Origin: an uncultured Lachnospiraceae bacterium
GTDB lineage: Bacteria; Bacillota; Clostridia; Lachnospirales; Lachnospiraceae
Direction: 5' to 3'
Length of the DNA: 37,593 bases
Assembly: GCA_910578115.1 (NCBI GenBank)
Contig: CAJTPO010000046.1
Location: 1-37,593 of the forward strand
Made by a program: the position numbers and the translations under genes. Below the pieces are notes generated by a model. It had not been told where the DNA came from and ran no database searches. It saw only the letters and a list, made by a program, of their open reading frames with translations. Below are positions 24,359 to 32,831 of the stretch, piece after piece (within the stretch, counting starts at the first letter, position 1; the number at the start of each line of letters is the position of its first letter).

Positions 24359-24402
24359 GAAATCCCGCATATAGCTGGAAACGGCATAATGCGGGATTTT
24401 TT
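24359..24402. terminator. Terminator after gdhA
   Basis: AAATCCCGCAT pairs with ATGCGGGATTT around an 18-base loop, then T-run. It may also stop transcripts from eutH on the other strand. Confidence 0.88.
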
Positions 24403-24455
24403 GACTCACAAATATGTGAAAATGCATTCTATGGCAAACGAAAAAGATGTAAAGT

Positions 24456-25556
24456 CTATTTCATGATCAGAGTACTTTGGGTGTTATGCAGCAGATCCCG
24501 TTTTGTGATAAAAATCGCCGGAACGACCGCTGCCAGTGCACCGCTGAGTTTTCCACATACAAGTGCAGGGAGCAAAGCAGGCTCCGCTGCAAGGGTAAAT
24601 CCCATATGGGCGGCCAGCAGGCTGGCACCGCTTACGAGAAAAGCTCCGAGAGCCACTTTCCCTTTTTCATCCAGATCATGATATCCGGCGAGAGAGGGGA
24701 GCGCACTGACAAGCCCGATCAGCATGGCGGTGAGGCTTTGCGGACTAAGTCCCAGTCTGGCTCCAAGGCAGGTGAAAGGCTTAGCCAAAAGTCTGCGCAG
24801 CAGTTCCGCAGCAGGCAGGCTTCCAAGCATGACAATACCGATGGAGGAGACAACACCCATGGCATCTTCGAGCGGAGCCATGCCGGGCAGGGGATTGAAG
24901 CCGCAGAGCGATTCCACAGCAGCCAGTATCAGACCGACAGTGATAAGGATACGTATACCGTCGGCCAGCAGGCAGAAGATTCTGACCATCTGTTCGGGTA
25001 TTTTCCACAGGCCGAGCAGAAGCGGCAGTGCGGCTGCAAATACGGGCAGATTCTGCAGCAGGCATTCCGGAATGGAGAGACCGGCCAGCAGGCCGCCGGT
25101 GAGCAGGCCCACAGGCATGGCAGCCAGTCCCAGCATGATCCCCCTGGCGAAAAAGGGTCTGTCTTCCTGTCGGATCATTCCCATGCCGACAGGAATGGTG
25201 AAGACCAGAGTACAGCCGAAGATTGCTGCTGCAACAATACCGGCGTAGCTGCCGATGCGACTGTCAGCAGCCAGCTCTGCGGCCAGCTGGTAGCCGCCCA
25301 TATCAATGGCCAGTATACTGCCAAACATGGCCGGATCTGCACCGATCATCCGATACAGGGGAACGATTATGCGGCCAAGTACATCGGCCAGTACCGGGGC
25401 TAGGCAGATCATGCCGGCCATTGACAAGGCCGTGGAACCTAAGAGACGGAAGCCTTCTTCAAATTTGTCTCCATAACCGAATTTATTTCCGAGAAGTCTG
25501 TCTGTACCGCCGAGTACCACGCCGGCGGCCATAATTATCATAAGTATCTGGTTCAT
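24456..25556 (-). CDS. eutH: EutH-type ethanolamine permease
   Basis: About 366 residues with ten or so membrane helices. Family features include the start MNQILMIIMAAGVVLGG, the loop GNKFGYGDKFEEGFRLLG, the block AIDMGGYQLA and the block GYHDLDEKGKVALGAFLVSGA. EutH imports ethanolamine across the inner membrane. GGAGGTGA on the minus strand sets the start at 25556. No other eut genes are nearby, so the import would depend on a eut operon elsewhere or serve another amine. It lies downstream of azlCD on the same strand, with a 116-bp gap. Confidence 0.92.
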   Translation of the reverse strand: MNQILMIIMAAGVVLGGTDRLLGNKFGYGDKFEEGFRLLGSTALSMAGMICLAPVLADVLGRIIVPLYRMIGADPAMFGSILAIDMGGYQLAAELAADSRIGSYAGIVAAAIFGCTLVFTIPVGMGMIRQEDRPFFARGIMLGLAAMPVGLLTGGLLAGLSIPECLLQNLPVFAAALPLLLGLWKIPEQMVRIFCLLADGIRILITVGLILAAVESLCGFNPLPGMAPLEDAMGVVSSIGIVMLGSLPAAELLRRLLAKPFTCLGARLGLSPQSLTAMLIGLVSALPSLAGYHDLDEKGKVALGAFLVSGASLLAAHMGFTLAAEPALLPALVCGKLSGALAAVVPAIFITKRDLLHNTQSTLIMK

Positions 25557-25671
25557 TTTCACCTCCATGTTGGAGTATTTTTACGTGAACAAAGTCAAGA
25601 TGACGTGCTGGCTTAGAAGATAAACTGTACTGGTATAACGAAGCAGATGAAAAATCTGGCAAGTTGTTGTG

Positions 25672-26004
25672 TCAGTTAATTAATATCCGTTGTACGAGTA
25701 ACATATAGCAGATTGTACCGCCGGCGATCGACAGAAGCATCTGGCGTTTCCATAAGTGAAGTCCAATGACGACAAGAATGGCGGCCGCTTCAGGAAGGCC
25801 GTGGCTGCCGGACAGGATATCAACGTTTTTCAGGCAGTAGACCACCAGCATGCCGAAGATGGCGGCGGGAAGTGCTTTCCCCAGATATTGGATGTATCCG
25901 GGTGTTGGTTTCCTGGAGGAAAACAGCAGGAATGGCAGAAATCTTGTGGCCATGGTGCCGAGTGCACAGAGTGCGATGGTGATGATCTGTTGTGTCAGTG
26001 TCAT
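25672..26004 (-). CDS. azlD: AzlD, branched-chain amino-acid exporter small subunit
   Basis: A 110-residue protein with four hydrophobic helices. Motifs such as TMATRFLPFLLFS and YLGKALPAAIFGMLVVYCLK are typical of AzlD, the small partner of AzlC in branched-chain amino-acid export (shown for azaleucine resistance in B. subtilis). The start overlaps the azlC stop (ATGA), so the two are translationally coupled. Complete length. Confidence 0.93.
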   Translation of the reverse strand: MTLTQQIITIALCALGTMATRFLPFLLFSSRKPTPGYIQYLGKALPAAIFGMLVVYCLKNVDILSGSHGLPEAAAILVVIGLHLWKRQMLLSIAGGTICYMLLVQRILIN

Positions 26005-26723
26005 GTCGTTTCACCTGCCTTTTCAATGGGTTTACGAAAAATTGTAAGTAATAACAGAATACAGGCCATCGCAGGCAGAAGGAAGGCATCCGGGCCTGCA
26101 AGCAGAAGGCAGACAGATGAGACAGTGATACCGATCACTGCCGTATAGTGTTTTCTTTCCTTGAGCCACTGTTCGAGGAAGATGACCACAAACATTGCCG
26201 TCATGACAAATTCCAGGCCCTCTGTATCAAAAGAGATCAGTGATCCCAGCAGGCCGCCGAGGGCAGCACCTGAAACCCAGTATATCTGATTAAACAGTGT
26301 AACGAAAAACATAAACCAGCCCTGATCTATACCTTTCGGGGGCTTTATGGAACAGTTGATGGAAAAACTCTCGTCGCACATGCCGAAAATAAGATAAATC
26401 TTTTTCAGGCCGGTTCCTTTAAACCTGTCCAGCATGGCAATGCCGTAAAACAGATGACGGGCCTGAATCATCAGCGCCATAACCAGAGTCTGCAGTGGGG
26501 CAAAGGAAGAAAGAAGCATTTCGACCGCTACAAATTCGAGTGAGCCGCCAAAGATTGTCAGACTCATGAGCAGGGGATAGAGGAAGTTGAAACCGGACAC
26601 GTTCATATAGATGCCGTAGGTTATTCCCAGAAACCAGAATCCTGCAAAGATCGGTATGGTATGGGGAAATGCGTAGCGGGCAGCCAGTTTGATCTGCTGT
26701 CCGAAAGACGGGTTGTTTGTCAT
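26001..26723 (-). CDS. azlC: AzlC, branched-chain amino-acid exporter large subunit
   Basis: About 240 residues, mostly hydrophobic, with around six membrane spans. GITYGIYMNVSGFNFLYPLLMSL, the GGSLEFVAVEMLL block and the ARHLFYGIAMLDRFK segment are AzlC hallmarks. AAAGGAGC on the minus strand marks ATG 26723. Further in-frame codons up to 26789 lie upstream without a better site. It forms an operon with azlD, probably exporting branched-chain amino acids. Confidence 0.93.
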   Translation of the reverse strand: MTNNPSFGQQIKLAARYAFPHTIPIFAGFWFLGITYGIYMNVSGFNFLYPLLMSLTIFGGSLEFVAVEMLLSSFAPLQTLVMALMIQARHLFYGIAMLDRFKGTGLKKIYLIFGMCDESFSINCSIKPPKGIDQGWFMFFVTLFNQIYWVSGAALGGLLGSLISFDTEGLEFVMTAMFVVIFLEQWLKERKHYTAVIGITVSSVCLLLAGPDAFLLPAMACILLLLTIFRKPIEKAGETT

Positions 26724-26865
26724 AATAGCTCCTTTGTATTTGTGAATGTCGATATCCTGGTATAACCCACAATCTGGATAACCGCTCATTTTTTTATAGT
26801 AACATGGTTCTCTGTAGACTTCAATGATAAGGTATGAGTTTAACCTGACGCGGCAGCTATATCTC

Positions 26866-26895
26866 TTGTATTTGGGAAATGGGTTATGTTACAAT
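26866..26895 (+). promoter_or_regulatory. Probable promoter of the large permease gene
   Basis: TTGTAT at 26866-26871 and TACAAT at 26890-26895, spacer 18 bp. The chosen ATG is about 67 bp downstream. Confidence 0.55.
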
Positions 26896-26961
26896 AAAAT
26901 CCAGTAGCATTTTCAGTTGAAATTGAACCGGTGTAGAATATTTGTTGCAGGAGTCAGATTA

Positions 26962-29900
26962 ATGAGCAATGGGATGATCAAAACAGCGGTCAGAGAGATA
27001 AAGGGAAGTCTTGGGCGTTATATGGCGATCCTGGCGATCGTGATGCTGGGAGCAGGGCTGTTCGTGGGATTGAAGGCGACTACCCCGGCCATGATCGTTA
27101 CGGAAAATGATTATTTGGCGGAGCAGGACTTTTTTGACTTTCAGTTGTTGTCTACGGTGGGATTTGATGAAGAGGCCGTGGCGGAAGTGGCAGCGCTGAA
27201 TGAGATTGCCGATGTGGAAGGTGCGGTATCGGTCGATGCACTGTGCTCTTTTGGAGAGGGCAATGAGTCTGCCTATAAGATCCATACAATACCGGAGAGG
27301 ATCAACCGGATAGTGGTGACTGCCGGGAGACTTCCGGAGACTGCGGATGAGTGTCTGCTTGATGCGGCAGCGTACGGTGAAGATGTGATCGGCAGCCAGA
27401 TCACCGTAACGGACAGTAATGAGGAAGATACGTTGGAGATGTTTCGGGAGCGTACGTTTACGGCGGTTGGGATCGTGCGTTCTCCTTATTATATTAATTT
27501 TGAAAGGGGCACTACTTCCATCGGTGATGGCAAGATTACCGCCTTCCTGTATGTACCAAAAGAGGCGTTTGACTGTGATTATCTGACGGAAATATATGCC
27601 ACCACCAAGCTGAAATATAAGGTATATACGGATGAATATGACTCGTATATTGACGGATTGCAGGGAAAAATGGAGGATACTGTCCACGAATTGACCGTGG
27701 AGCGGTACGACCGGGTGATCGCAGAGGCACAGGAAAAGATTGAGGACGCACAGACAGAACTTGATGATAAGAAGGCGGAGGCCAGGGAAGAACTGGATGA
27801 TGCCTGGCAGAAGATCCTGGACGGGGAGCAGGAGCTTGTGGACGGGGAACAGGAGATCAGAGACGCTGAGAAAGAGATTGCAGATGGAGAAAGGGAGATT
27901 GCGGAAGGCGAACAGGAACTGATCGACGGGGAACAGGAGATCGCAGACGGGGAAAGAGAGATTGCGGAGAAAGAGCCGGAGCTTCTGGATGCGGAGAAGG
28001 AGGTCAGTTATCATGAATGGGAGGTTTTTGCCAATGGGCAGGAGCTCCTGATTGCCAGAGATAAATTGGAGCAGGGGAAACGGGAATTGGAAGAGAAAGC
28101 GAATCTGCTGCATGAACAGGAGGTTCAGGTACTGGAAAAAGAAGCGGAACTGTTGGAACAGGAGGCACAGCTGCGTGCACAGTTAGAGGCTCTGCCCGGT
28201 CAGAAGAAAGCGTTAGAACAGAAAGAGGCGGAAATTACATCAGGAATGGAACAGCTGGAGCAGTGGTATGCTTATGCGCTCTCTCAGGCACCGGATGAGG
28301 AGACAAAGAACGCAATTACGGCGGAGTATGAACTGAAAAAAGCGGAACTTACAGCGGCACTGGCACAGATTTCGTCTGCGAAGAAGGAAATTGAGAAGGG
28401 AATCAGCCAGCTGCAGTCAGGTCTCGCACAGATACAGTCAGGTCTTGCACAGATACAGGCGGGAAAAGGCGAATTTGAGGAAGGAAAACGCCAGATCACA
28501 GAGGCAGGGGAAGAGATTTCCTTTCAGGAGAAGCAGCTTTTGGAGGCGGAGGAGAAACTTATGTCTGCCGAGGAGCAGGTGAAGCAGGCCAGGAACGAAC
28601 TGGAGGAAGGGAAGGCGGAGCTTGCGCAGGCGAAATTGGACTTGGAAGAGGGCAGAGCCGAACTGGAGCAGGGCAGGGCAGATCTTGCACAGGCCAGAAT
28701 AGATCTGGCAGATGCGAGGGTGCAGCTGGAAGAAGGAAAGGCAGATTTGGAAGAGGGGAAGACGGAACTTGCGGATGCAAGAATAGAATATGCGGATGCA
28801 GAGGCGGAATTTGAAGAGGAGGTCGCGGATGCACAGCACAAAATCGATGATGCGCGGGAGGAACTTGCCGAAATTGAGGAACCCGATGATTATGTGCTGA
28901 CCAGAGATACCAATATCGGCTATGCCTGCTATGAGAGTGATTCCAATATCGTTGCGGCTATAGCCAATGTATTTCCTGTATTTTTCTTTCTGGTGGCAGC
29001 ACTGATCTGTATGACGACTATGAATCGGATGGTGGAAGAACAGAGGACTCAGATCGGGGTATTAAAAGCGTTGGGGTACGGCAATGCAGCGATTATGGGC
29101 AAGTATCTGTTTTATGCCGGATCAGCGGCAACGGTCGGTGCGGTGCTCGGCTGTGCGGTCGGTACCTGGCTGTTTCCACGTGTCATCTGGATGGGGTACG
29201 GCATTATGTATAGTATGGGCGACATCCAGTATTATTTTGATATTCCGATGTCCCTGCTTTCTCTGGTGGCGGCACTTCTGTGCTCTATGGGGGCGGCTTA
29301 TTTTTCCTGTCGGCATGAACTGCTGGGGGTACCTGCCAGCCTGATCCGGCCGAAGTCGCCAAGGAGTGGGAAGCGGATCTTCCTGGAGAAGATTCCCATG
29401 ATCTGGAGCAGGTTGAAATTTCTACACAAGGTTTCCATCCGGAACATCGTGCGGTATAAGAAGCGTTTCTTTATGATCATCCTTGGGGTCAGTGGTTGTA
29501 CGGCGCTGCTCCTTACCGGGTTTGGCGTTAAGGATTCGGTGATGAATGTGGCGGATATGCAGTATGACGAAGTGCAGATCTACGATATCGGGATTACCTA
29601 TTCGGAAGGGATACAGGAAGCGGACAGGGAAGAAATGGTGCGGAAGGCGGGAGATATACTGGCACAGACGGCGTACCATTATGAGGAGAGCGTGGAGCTG
29701 GACTTCGGCGGCAGGACAAAATCCATTTATCTGGAAGTGCCGGAGGATGCGGAAGAAATGGGAGCTTTTCTGAACCTGCATACGACGGATGGGGAGCCGC
29801 TTGCCTATCCGGAGGAAGGAGAGGCGGTGCTGACAGAGAAAGTGGCCAGGAATATGGGAATTAAGGTGGGAGACCAGGTGGTTTTTCGCGACAATGACAG

Positions 29901-30546
29901 GAACAGCTTTACGGTGAGGATAGCGGGGCTGTGTGAGAACTTTGTCTATAACTATATCTATATCAGTAAGGAGACTTATATCGGGCAGAGGGGGACAGTG
30001 CCGGAGTACAAAGGCGCGTATACGGTGGTACGGGATGGCGTGGATGTTCATGAGGCAGCGGCCGTACTGTCGGATATGGATAATGTGCTGGCGGTTTTTG
30101 TGACGGCAGATATGCGTCAGCGGATTGTGACGATGATGGACAGTATGGACTATATTGTGTTTTTGATCATTGCCTGCGCCGGATGCCTTGCGTTTATTGT
30201 GTTGTATAACCTGACGAATATCAATATTACGGAGCGCATTCGGGAGATTGCGACCATCAAGGTACTGGGGTTCTATGCCCGGGAGACGGCGGACTATGTA
30301 TTCAGGGAAAACCTGCTGTTGACCGGCATGGGAGCAGTGGTCGGGCTGGGACTCGGAAAATGGCTGCACAGCTTTGTTATGTATAATATCAATATTGATA
30401 TGATTTCCTTTAAAACAACGATTGCACCGGTCAGTTATGTGTGGAGCTTTCTGCTCACCTTTGTCTTTGCCATGCTGGTGAACGGCGTGATGTATTTTAA
30501 GCTGGAGAAAATCAATATGGCGGAGTCGCTCAAGTCCATAGAATAA
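26962..30546 (+). CDS. Large FtsX/MacB-type permease with long coiled coil
   Basis: About 1194 residues from ATG 26962 (GCAGGAG upstream; 26974 is also possible). It begins with a membrane helix (YMAILAIVMLGAGLFVGL) and a MacB-like periplasmic-type domain to about 250. A huge Glu/Lys/Ala-rich coiled coil follows (about 254-640) with repeating units such as LVDGEQEIRDAEKEIADGE. Two FtsX modules follow: FPVFFFLVAALICMTTMNRM...IGVLKALGYGNAAIM, and VFLIIACAGCLAFIVLYNL...ATIKVLGF. No ABC ATPase gene is beside it, so it must use a subunit from elsewhere or be regulatory. It probably exports or senses envelope compounds. No function is proven. Confidence 0.85.
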   Translation: MSNGMIKTAVREIKGSLGRYMAILAIVMLGAGLFVGLKATTPAMIVTENDYLAEQDFFDFQLLSTVGFDEEAVAEVAALNEIADVEGAVSVDALCSFGEGNESAYKIHTIPERINRIVVTAGRLPETADECLLDAAAYGEDVIGSQITVTDSNEEDTLEMFRERTFTAVGIVRSPYYINFERGTTSIGDGKITAFLYVPKEAFDCDYLTEIYATTKLKYKVYTDEYDSYIDGLQGKMEDTVHELTVERYDRVIAEAQEKIEDAQTELDDKKAEAREELDDAWQKILDGEQELVDGEQEIRDAEKEIADGEREIAEGEQELIDGEQEIADGEREIAEKEPELLDAEKEVSYHEWEVFANGQELLIARDKLEQGKRELEEKANLLHEQEVQVLEKEAELLEQEAQLRAQLEALPGQKKALEQKEAEITSGMEQLEQWYAYALSQAPDEETKNAITAEYELKKAELTAALAQISSAKKEIEKGISQLQSGLAQIQSGLAQIQAGKGEFEEGKRQITEAGEEISFQEKQLLEAEEKLMSAEEQVKQARNELEEGKAELAQAKLDLEEGRAELEQGRADLAQARIDLADARVQLEEGKADLEEGKTELADARIEYADAEAEFEEEVADAQHKIDDAREELAEIEEPDDYVLTRDTNIGYACYESDSNIVAAIANVFPVFFFLVAALICMTTMNRMVEEQRTQIGVLKALGYGNAAIMGKYLFYAGSAATVGAVLGCAVGTWLFPRVIWMGYGIMYSMGDIQYYFDIPMSLLSLVAALLCSMGAAYFSCRHELLGVPASLIRPKSPRSGKRIFLEKIPMIWSRLKFLHKVSIRNIVRYKKRFFMIILGVSGCTALLLTGFGVKDSVMNVADMQYDEVQIYDIGITYSEGIQEADREEMVRKAGDILAQTAYHYEESVELDFGGRTKSIYLEVPEDAEEMGAFLNLHTTDGEPLAYPEEGEAVLTEKVARNMGIKVGDQVVFRDNDRNSFTVRIAGLCENFVYNYIYISKETYIGQRGTVPEYKGAYTVVRDGVDVHEAAAVLSDMDNVLAVFVTADMRQRIVTMMDSMDYIVFLIIACAGCLAFIVLYNLTNINITERIREIATIKVLGFYARETADYVFRENLLLTGMGAVVGLGLGKWLHSFVMYNINIDMISFKTTIAPVSYVWSFLLTFVFAMLVNGVMYFKLEKINMAESLKSIE

Positions 30547-30673
30547 GGTTTGTAGTCAAAGCGCTTTTGAGTACGTGGGCAGAATTTCAGCTTCTGTTCT
30601 GCGATCAAGGAGTTTGTTGAAACTGCTGTGGGCAAACAGGAGCAGTATAGTTTGGAGAAAGGATATTACTGGT

Positions 30674-31042
30674 ATGGGATGTCTGGGAAATTTGATCTGG
30701 TTTTTTTGCGGAGGGCTTCTGCAGGGGCTGTCATGGACGCTTGCCGGTCTGCTGTGGTGTATAACGATCATCGGGATTCCGATTGGCCGACAGTGTTTTA
30801 AGTTTGCTTCCGTGGCGTTCTTTCCTTTTGGGAAGGACGTACAGTATGGCGGCGGGACCATATCGCTGCTGGCGAATATCGTGTGGCTGATCGTCAGCGG
30901 GATTCCGCTGGCAGTGGGAGCGACGATAAACGGCCTGCTGCTTTGCATTACGATTATCGGTATTCCCTTTGGCCTGCAGTGCTTTAAGATCGCAAAACTT
31001 GCGCTGATGCCGTTTGGCGCGACGATCGTGAGAAACAGTTGA
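30674..31042 (+). CDS. YccF-domain membrane protein
   Basis: A 122-residue protein from ATG 30674 (GAAAGG upstream). It contains two copies of the YccF repeat: LLWCITIIGIPIGRQCFK followed by a PFG turn, and LLLCITIIGIPFGLQCFK followed by a PFG turn. Each is paired with a hydrophobic helix. The family is an inner-membrane protein of unknown role. The upstream permease ends 128 bp before. Confidence 0.88.
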   Translation: MGCLGNLIWFFCGGLLQGLSWTLAGLLWCITIIGIPIGRQCFKFASVAFFPFGKDVQYGGGTISLLANIVWLIVSGIPLAVGATINGLLLCITIIGIPFGLQCFKIAKLALMPFGATIVRNS

Positions 31043-31089
31043 GCATGTGAAGCAGTTGAGTATGAGAAACAGTTGAGCATGTGAAGCAG
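31030..31089. repeat. Short tandem duplication
   Basis: The 26-bp string GAGAAACAGTTGAGCATGTG plus AAGCAG occurs at 31030-31055 and again at 31064-31089, a 34-bp period. The first copy covers the last codons of the YccF gene, so this looks like a recent local duplication at the 3' end of that gene. Confidence 0.8.
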
Positions 31090-31274
31090 CTGATCATGTG
31101 CGGCCGGATGGGGCAGTATATTTTTCATGCGCGGAAACTATCTTTTTGTTGACTGGCAGCGTTATATTGATAGAAAGAGCATTTCGGGAAACGGAATGCA
31201 GAAGCGGGATGCACAGGTAGAAGGCAGGAACAGAGTGCAAAGACCAGTACAGACAAAGCGAGGGGATGTCCGGT

Positions 31275-31787
31275 ATGGACAGAGATTTTTTGCTTGTGCA
31301 GAAAATGCGCATGGGAGACGAAAAGGCGATCGAGATTTTTGTGGAAAAATATTATCCCCGGATTTTGTCTTACTGTCAGGTGCATATCGGGGATCATGGT
31401 TATGCGGAGGATATGACGCAGGAAACATTTGAGCGGTTTTTCCGGTCGTTGAAGCAGTACAGGCATTATGGAAAGGCGGCCAACTACCTGTATGTGATCG
31501 CCGCCAACACGTGCCACGACTATCACAGGAAGCATAAGGAGATCGTGACGGAGACGATGCCGGAGCAGGCGGATATGCGTGCGGACAAGGCAGAGGAGCG
31601 GTTGGATGTGCAGATGGCTTTTAAGCGGCTGCCGGAGGAGGTGCTTGAAGTTGCTGTGCTCTATTTTCTGCAGGAACAGAAGCAGAAGGATATCGCGGTG
31701 ATGCTGGGAATCGGGCTGCCTCTTGTAAAGTACAGGATCAGACGGGCGCGGGAATTGCTGGCCGGGTATTTGGGAGACGGGGAATAG
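31275..31787 (+). CDS. ECF-like sigma-70 factor
   Basis: A 170-residue sigma factor from ATG 31275 (GAGGGG upstream; ATG 31266 is too close to that site). Region 2 is MGDEKAIEIFVEKYYPRILSYC...EDMTQETFERFFRSL. Region 4 is RLPEEVLEVAVLYFLQEQKQKDIAVMLGIGLPLVKYRIRRARELL. No region 3, so ECF group. No anti-sigma factor gene is adjacent. The target regulon is unknown. Confidence 0.88.
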   Translation: MDRDFLLVQKMRMGDEKAIEIFVEKYYPRILSYCQVHIGDHGYAEDMTQETFERFFRSLKQYRHYGKAANYLYVIAANTCHDYHRKHKEIVTETMPEQADMRADKAEERLDVQMAFKRLPEEVLEVAVLYFLQEQKQKDIAVMLGIGLPLVKYRIRRARELLAGYLGDGE

Positions 31788-31916
31788 CGTTTTCTTGCAA
31801 CAGCCGCTTTGCAGTGTTATATTTAAGGAAAGTGACGAGAGTCAGATACGCAGTCAGAAAGCAAAGCGAAGCGAAGAAGAAAGACAGTATTGATCAAAAA
31901 CGGGAGGAGAATTATT

Positions 31917-32678
31917 ATGGCAAGTGTATACGACAGGGCGGATATTTATGATCTGCTGGAGGATGAAAGCAGATACGAGGCATACAAAAAACATTGGGAG
32001 ATTGTATTGCAGGACAAATCAGTGAAAACGTTTCTGGATGTGAGCATCGGTTCCGGTAATGTGACACTGCCGCTGGCGGAGCTGGGAGTTCGTCTGTACG
32101 GTTCCGATCTGAGCGAGACGATGTTGGCGCGGTGCAGGCAAAAGGCGCAGAAGAAAAATGTGGATATAGAAGTGAAGTGTTGCGATTTCCGTTCGGTTTC
32201 CGAACAGTTTTCGGAGAGATTTGACTGTGTCGCCAGCACGGGAAATTCGCTGCCTTATGTGAGCAATGAAGATGTCCTGGCGACGCTTGGACAGATGGAC
32301 CGGCTGGTGAAGCCGGGCGGGTATCTGTATTTTGACGTGCGTAACTGGGATAAGATTCTGCGGGAGCGGAACAGATTCTACCTGTACAACCCGTTTTTTG
32401 ACGGGGATACGAGGGTCAATCTGATCCAGGTGTGGGATTATCACGAAGACGATTCGATGACGTTCCACCTGCTCTATACTTTTGAGAAGGACAACAAGAT
32501 TTTCCAAAAGGAGAAATTCGAGGAGCATTACATTCCGGTCAAAAGAGAACTGCTGCTGCATAAGCTGAGGGAACTGCGCTATGAAGATATTAAGATCATG
32601 AACTTTCCGGCGTGTGTGCAGAGGGAGGATGTGGATGAGGCAGACTGGTATTGCGTGATCGCGAGGAAGGGCGAGTGA
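31917..32678 (+). CDS. SAM-dependent methyltransferase
   Basis: A 253-residue class I methyltransferase from ATG 31917 (GGGAGGAG upstream). Motif I is FLDVSIGSGNVTLPLAELG, the acidic residue of motif II is in YGSDLSETML, and the motif IV region is DCVASTGNSLPYV, then KPGGYLYFDVRN. The substrate is not predictable: the C-terminal part resembles small-molecule glycine/sarcosine-type methyltransferases more than DNA or rRNA enzymes. It closes the typical host gene region before the accessory island. Confidence 0.85.
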   Translation: MASVYDRADIYDLLEDESRYEAYKKHWEIVLQDKSVKTFLDVSIGSGNVTLPLAELGVRLYGSDLSETMLARCRQKAQKKNVDIEVKCCDFRSVSEQFSERFDCVASTGNSLPYVSNEDVLATLGQMDRLVKPGGYLYFDVRNWDKILRERNRFYLYNPFFDGDTRVNLIQVWDYHEDDSMTFHLLYTFEKDNKIFQKEKFEEHYIPVKRELLLHKLRELRYEDIKIMNFPACVQREDVDEADWYCVIARKGE

Positions 32679-32765
32679 GAAAGTTTTCGTGGAGTAAATG
32701 TTTGCAGGTATGTGATGCTCTTAAACCCTGCAAAAAGGTAAAATAACCAGAGGAGCGTTGGAGAC

Positions 32766-32794
32766 TTGTATCAATTTTAGATAAAGGGTATAAT
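32766..32794 (+). promoter_or_regulatory. Promoter of the kinase-receiver-HNH operon
   Basis: TTGTAT at 32766-32771 and TATAAT at 32789-32794, spacer 17 bp. It lies 38 bp ahead of the first gene. Local DNA becomes clearly A+T-rich from here. Confidence 0.75.
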
Positions 32795-32831
32795 TTTTTA
32801 GAGAAGCAAATAGTGATCTGGAGGACGGTTC

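Noticed and set aside
23105..24427. 440-codon open frame on the minus strand
   Set aside because: It lies opposite gdhA, whose protein is a perfect family match; the minus frame has no ribosome site and no recognisable domain. It is a codon-bias shadow.
24477..25403. 308-codon plus-strand frame opposite eutH
   Set aside because: The protein is extremely Gln/Ser/Arg-rich and has no domain; eutH on the minus strand explains the DNA.
26959..28113. 384-codon open frame on the minus strand opposite the large permease
   Set aside because: It arises from the Glu/Lys-rich coiled-coil coding in the opposite strand; composition (many Leu/Phe/Pro) is not gene-like.
32702..32735. 8-bp stem TTTGCAGG/CCTGCAAA after the methyltransferase gene
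   Set aside because: No T-tract on either strand and a long loop; it may be a weak terminator but the evidence is thin.
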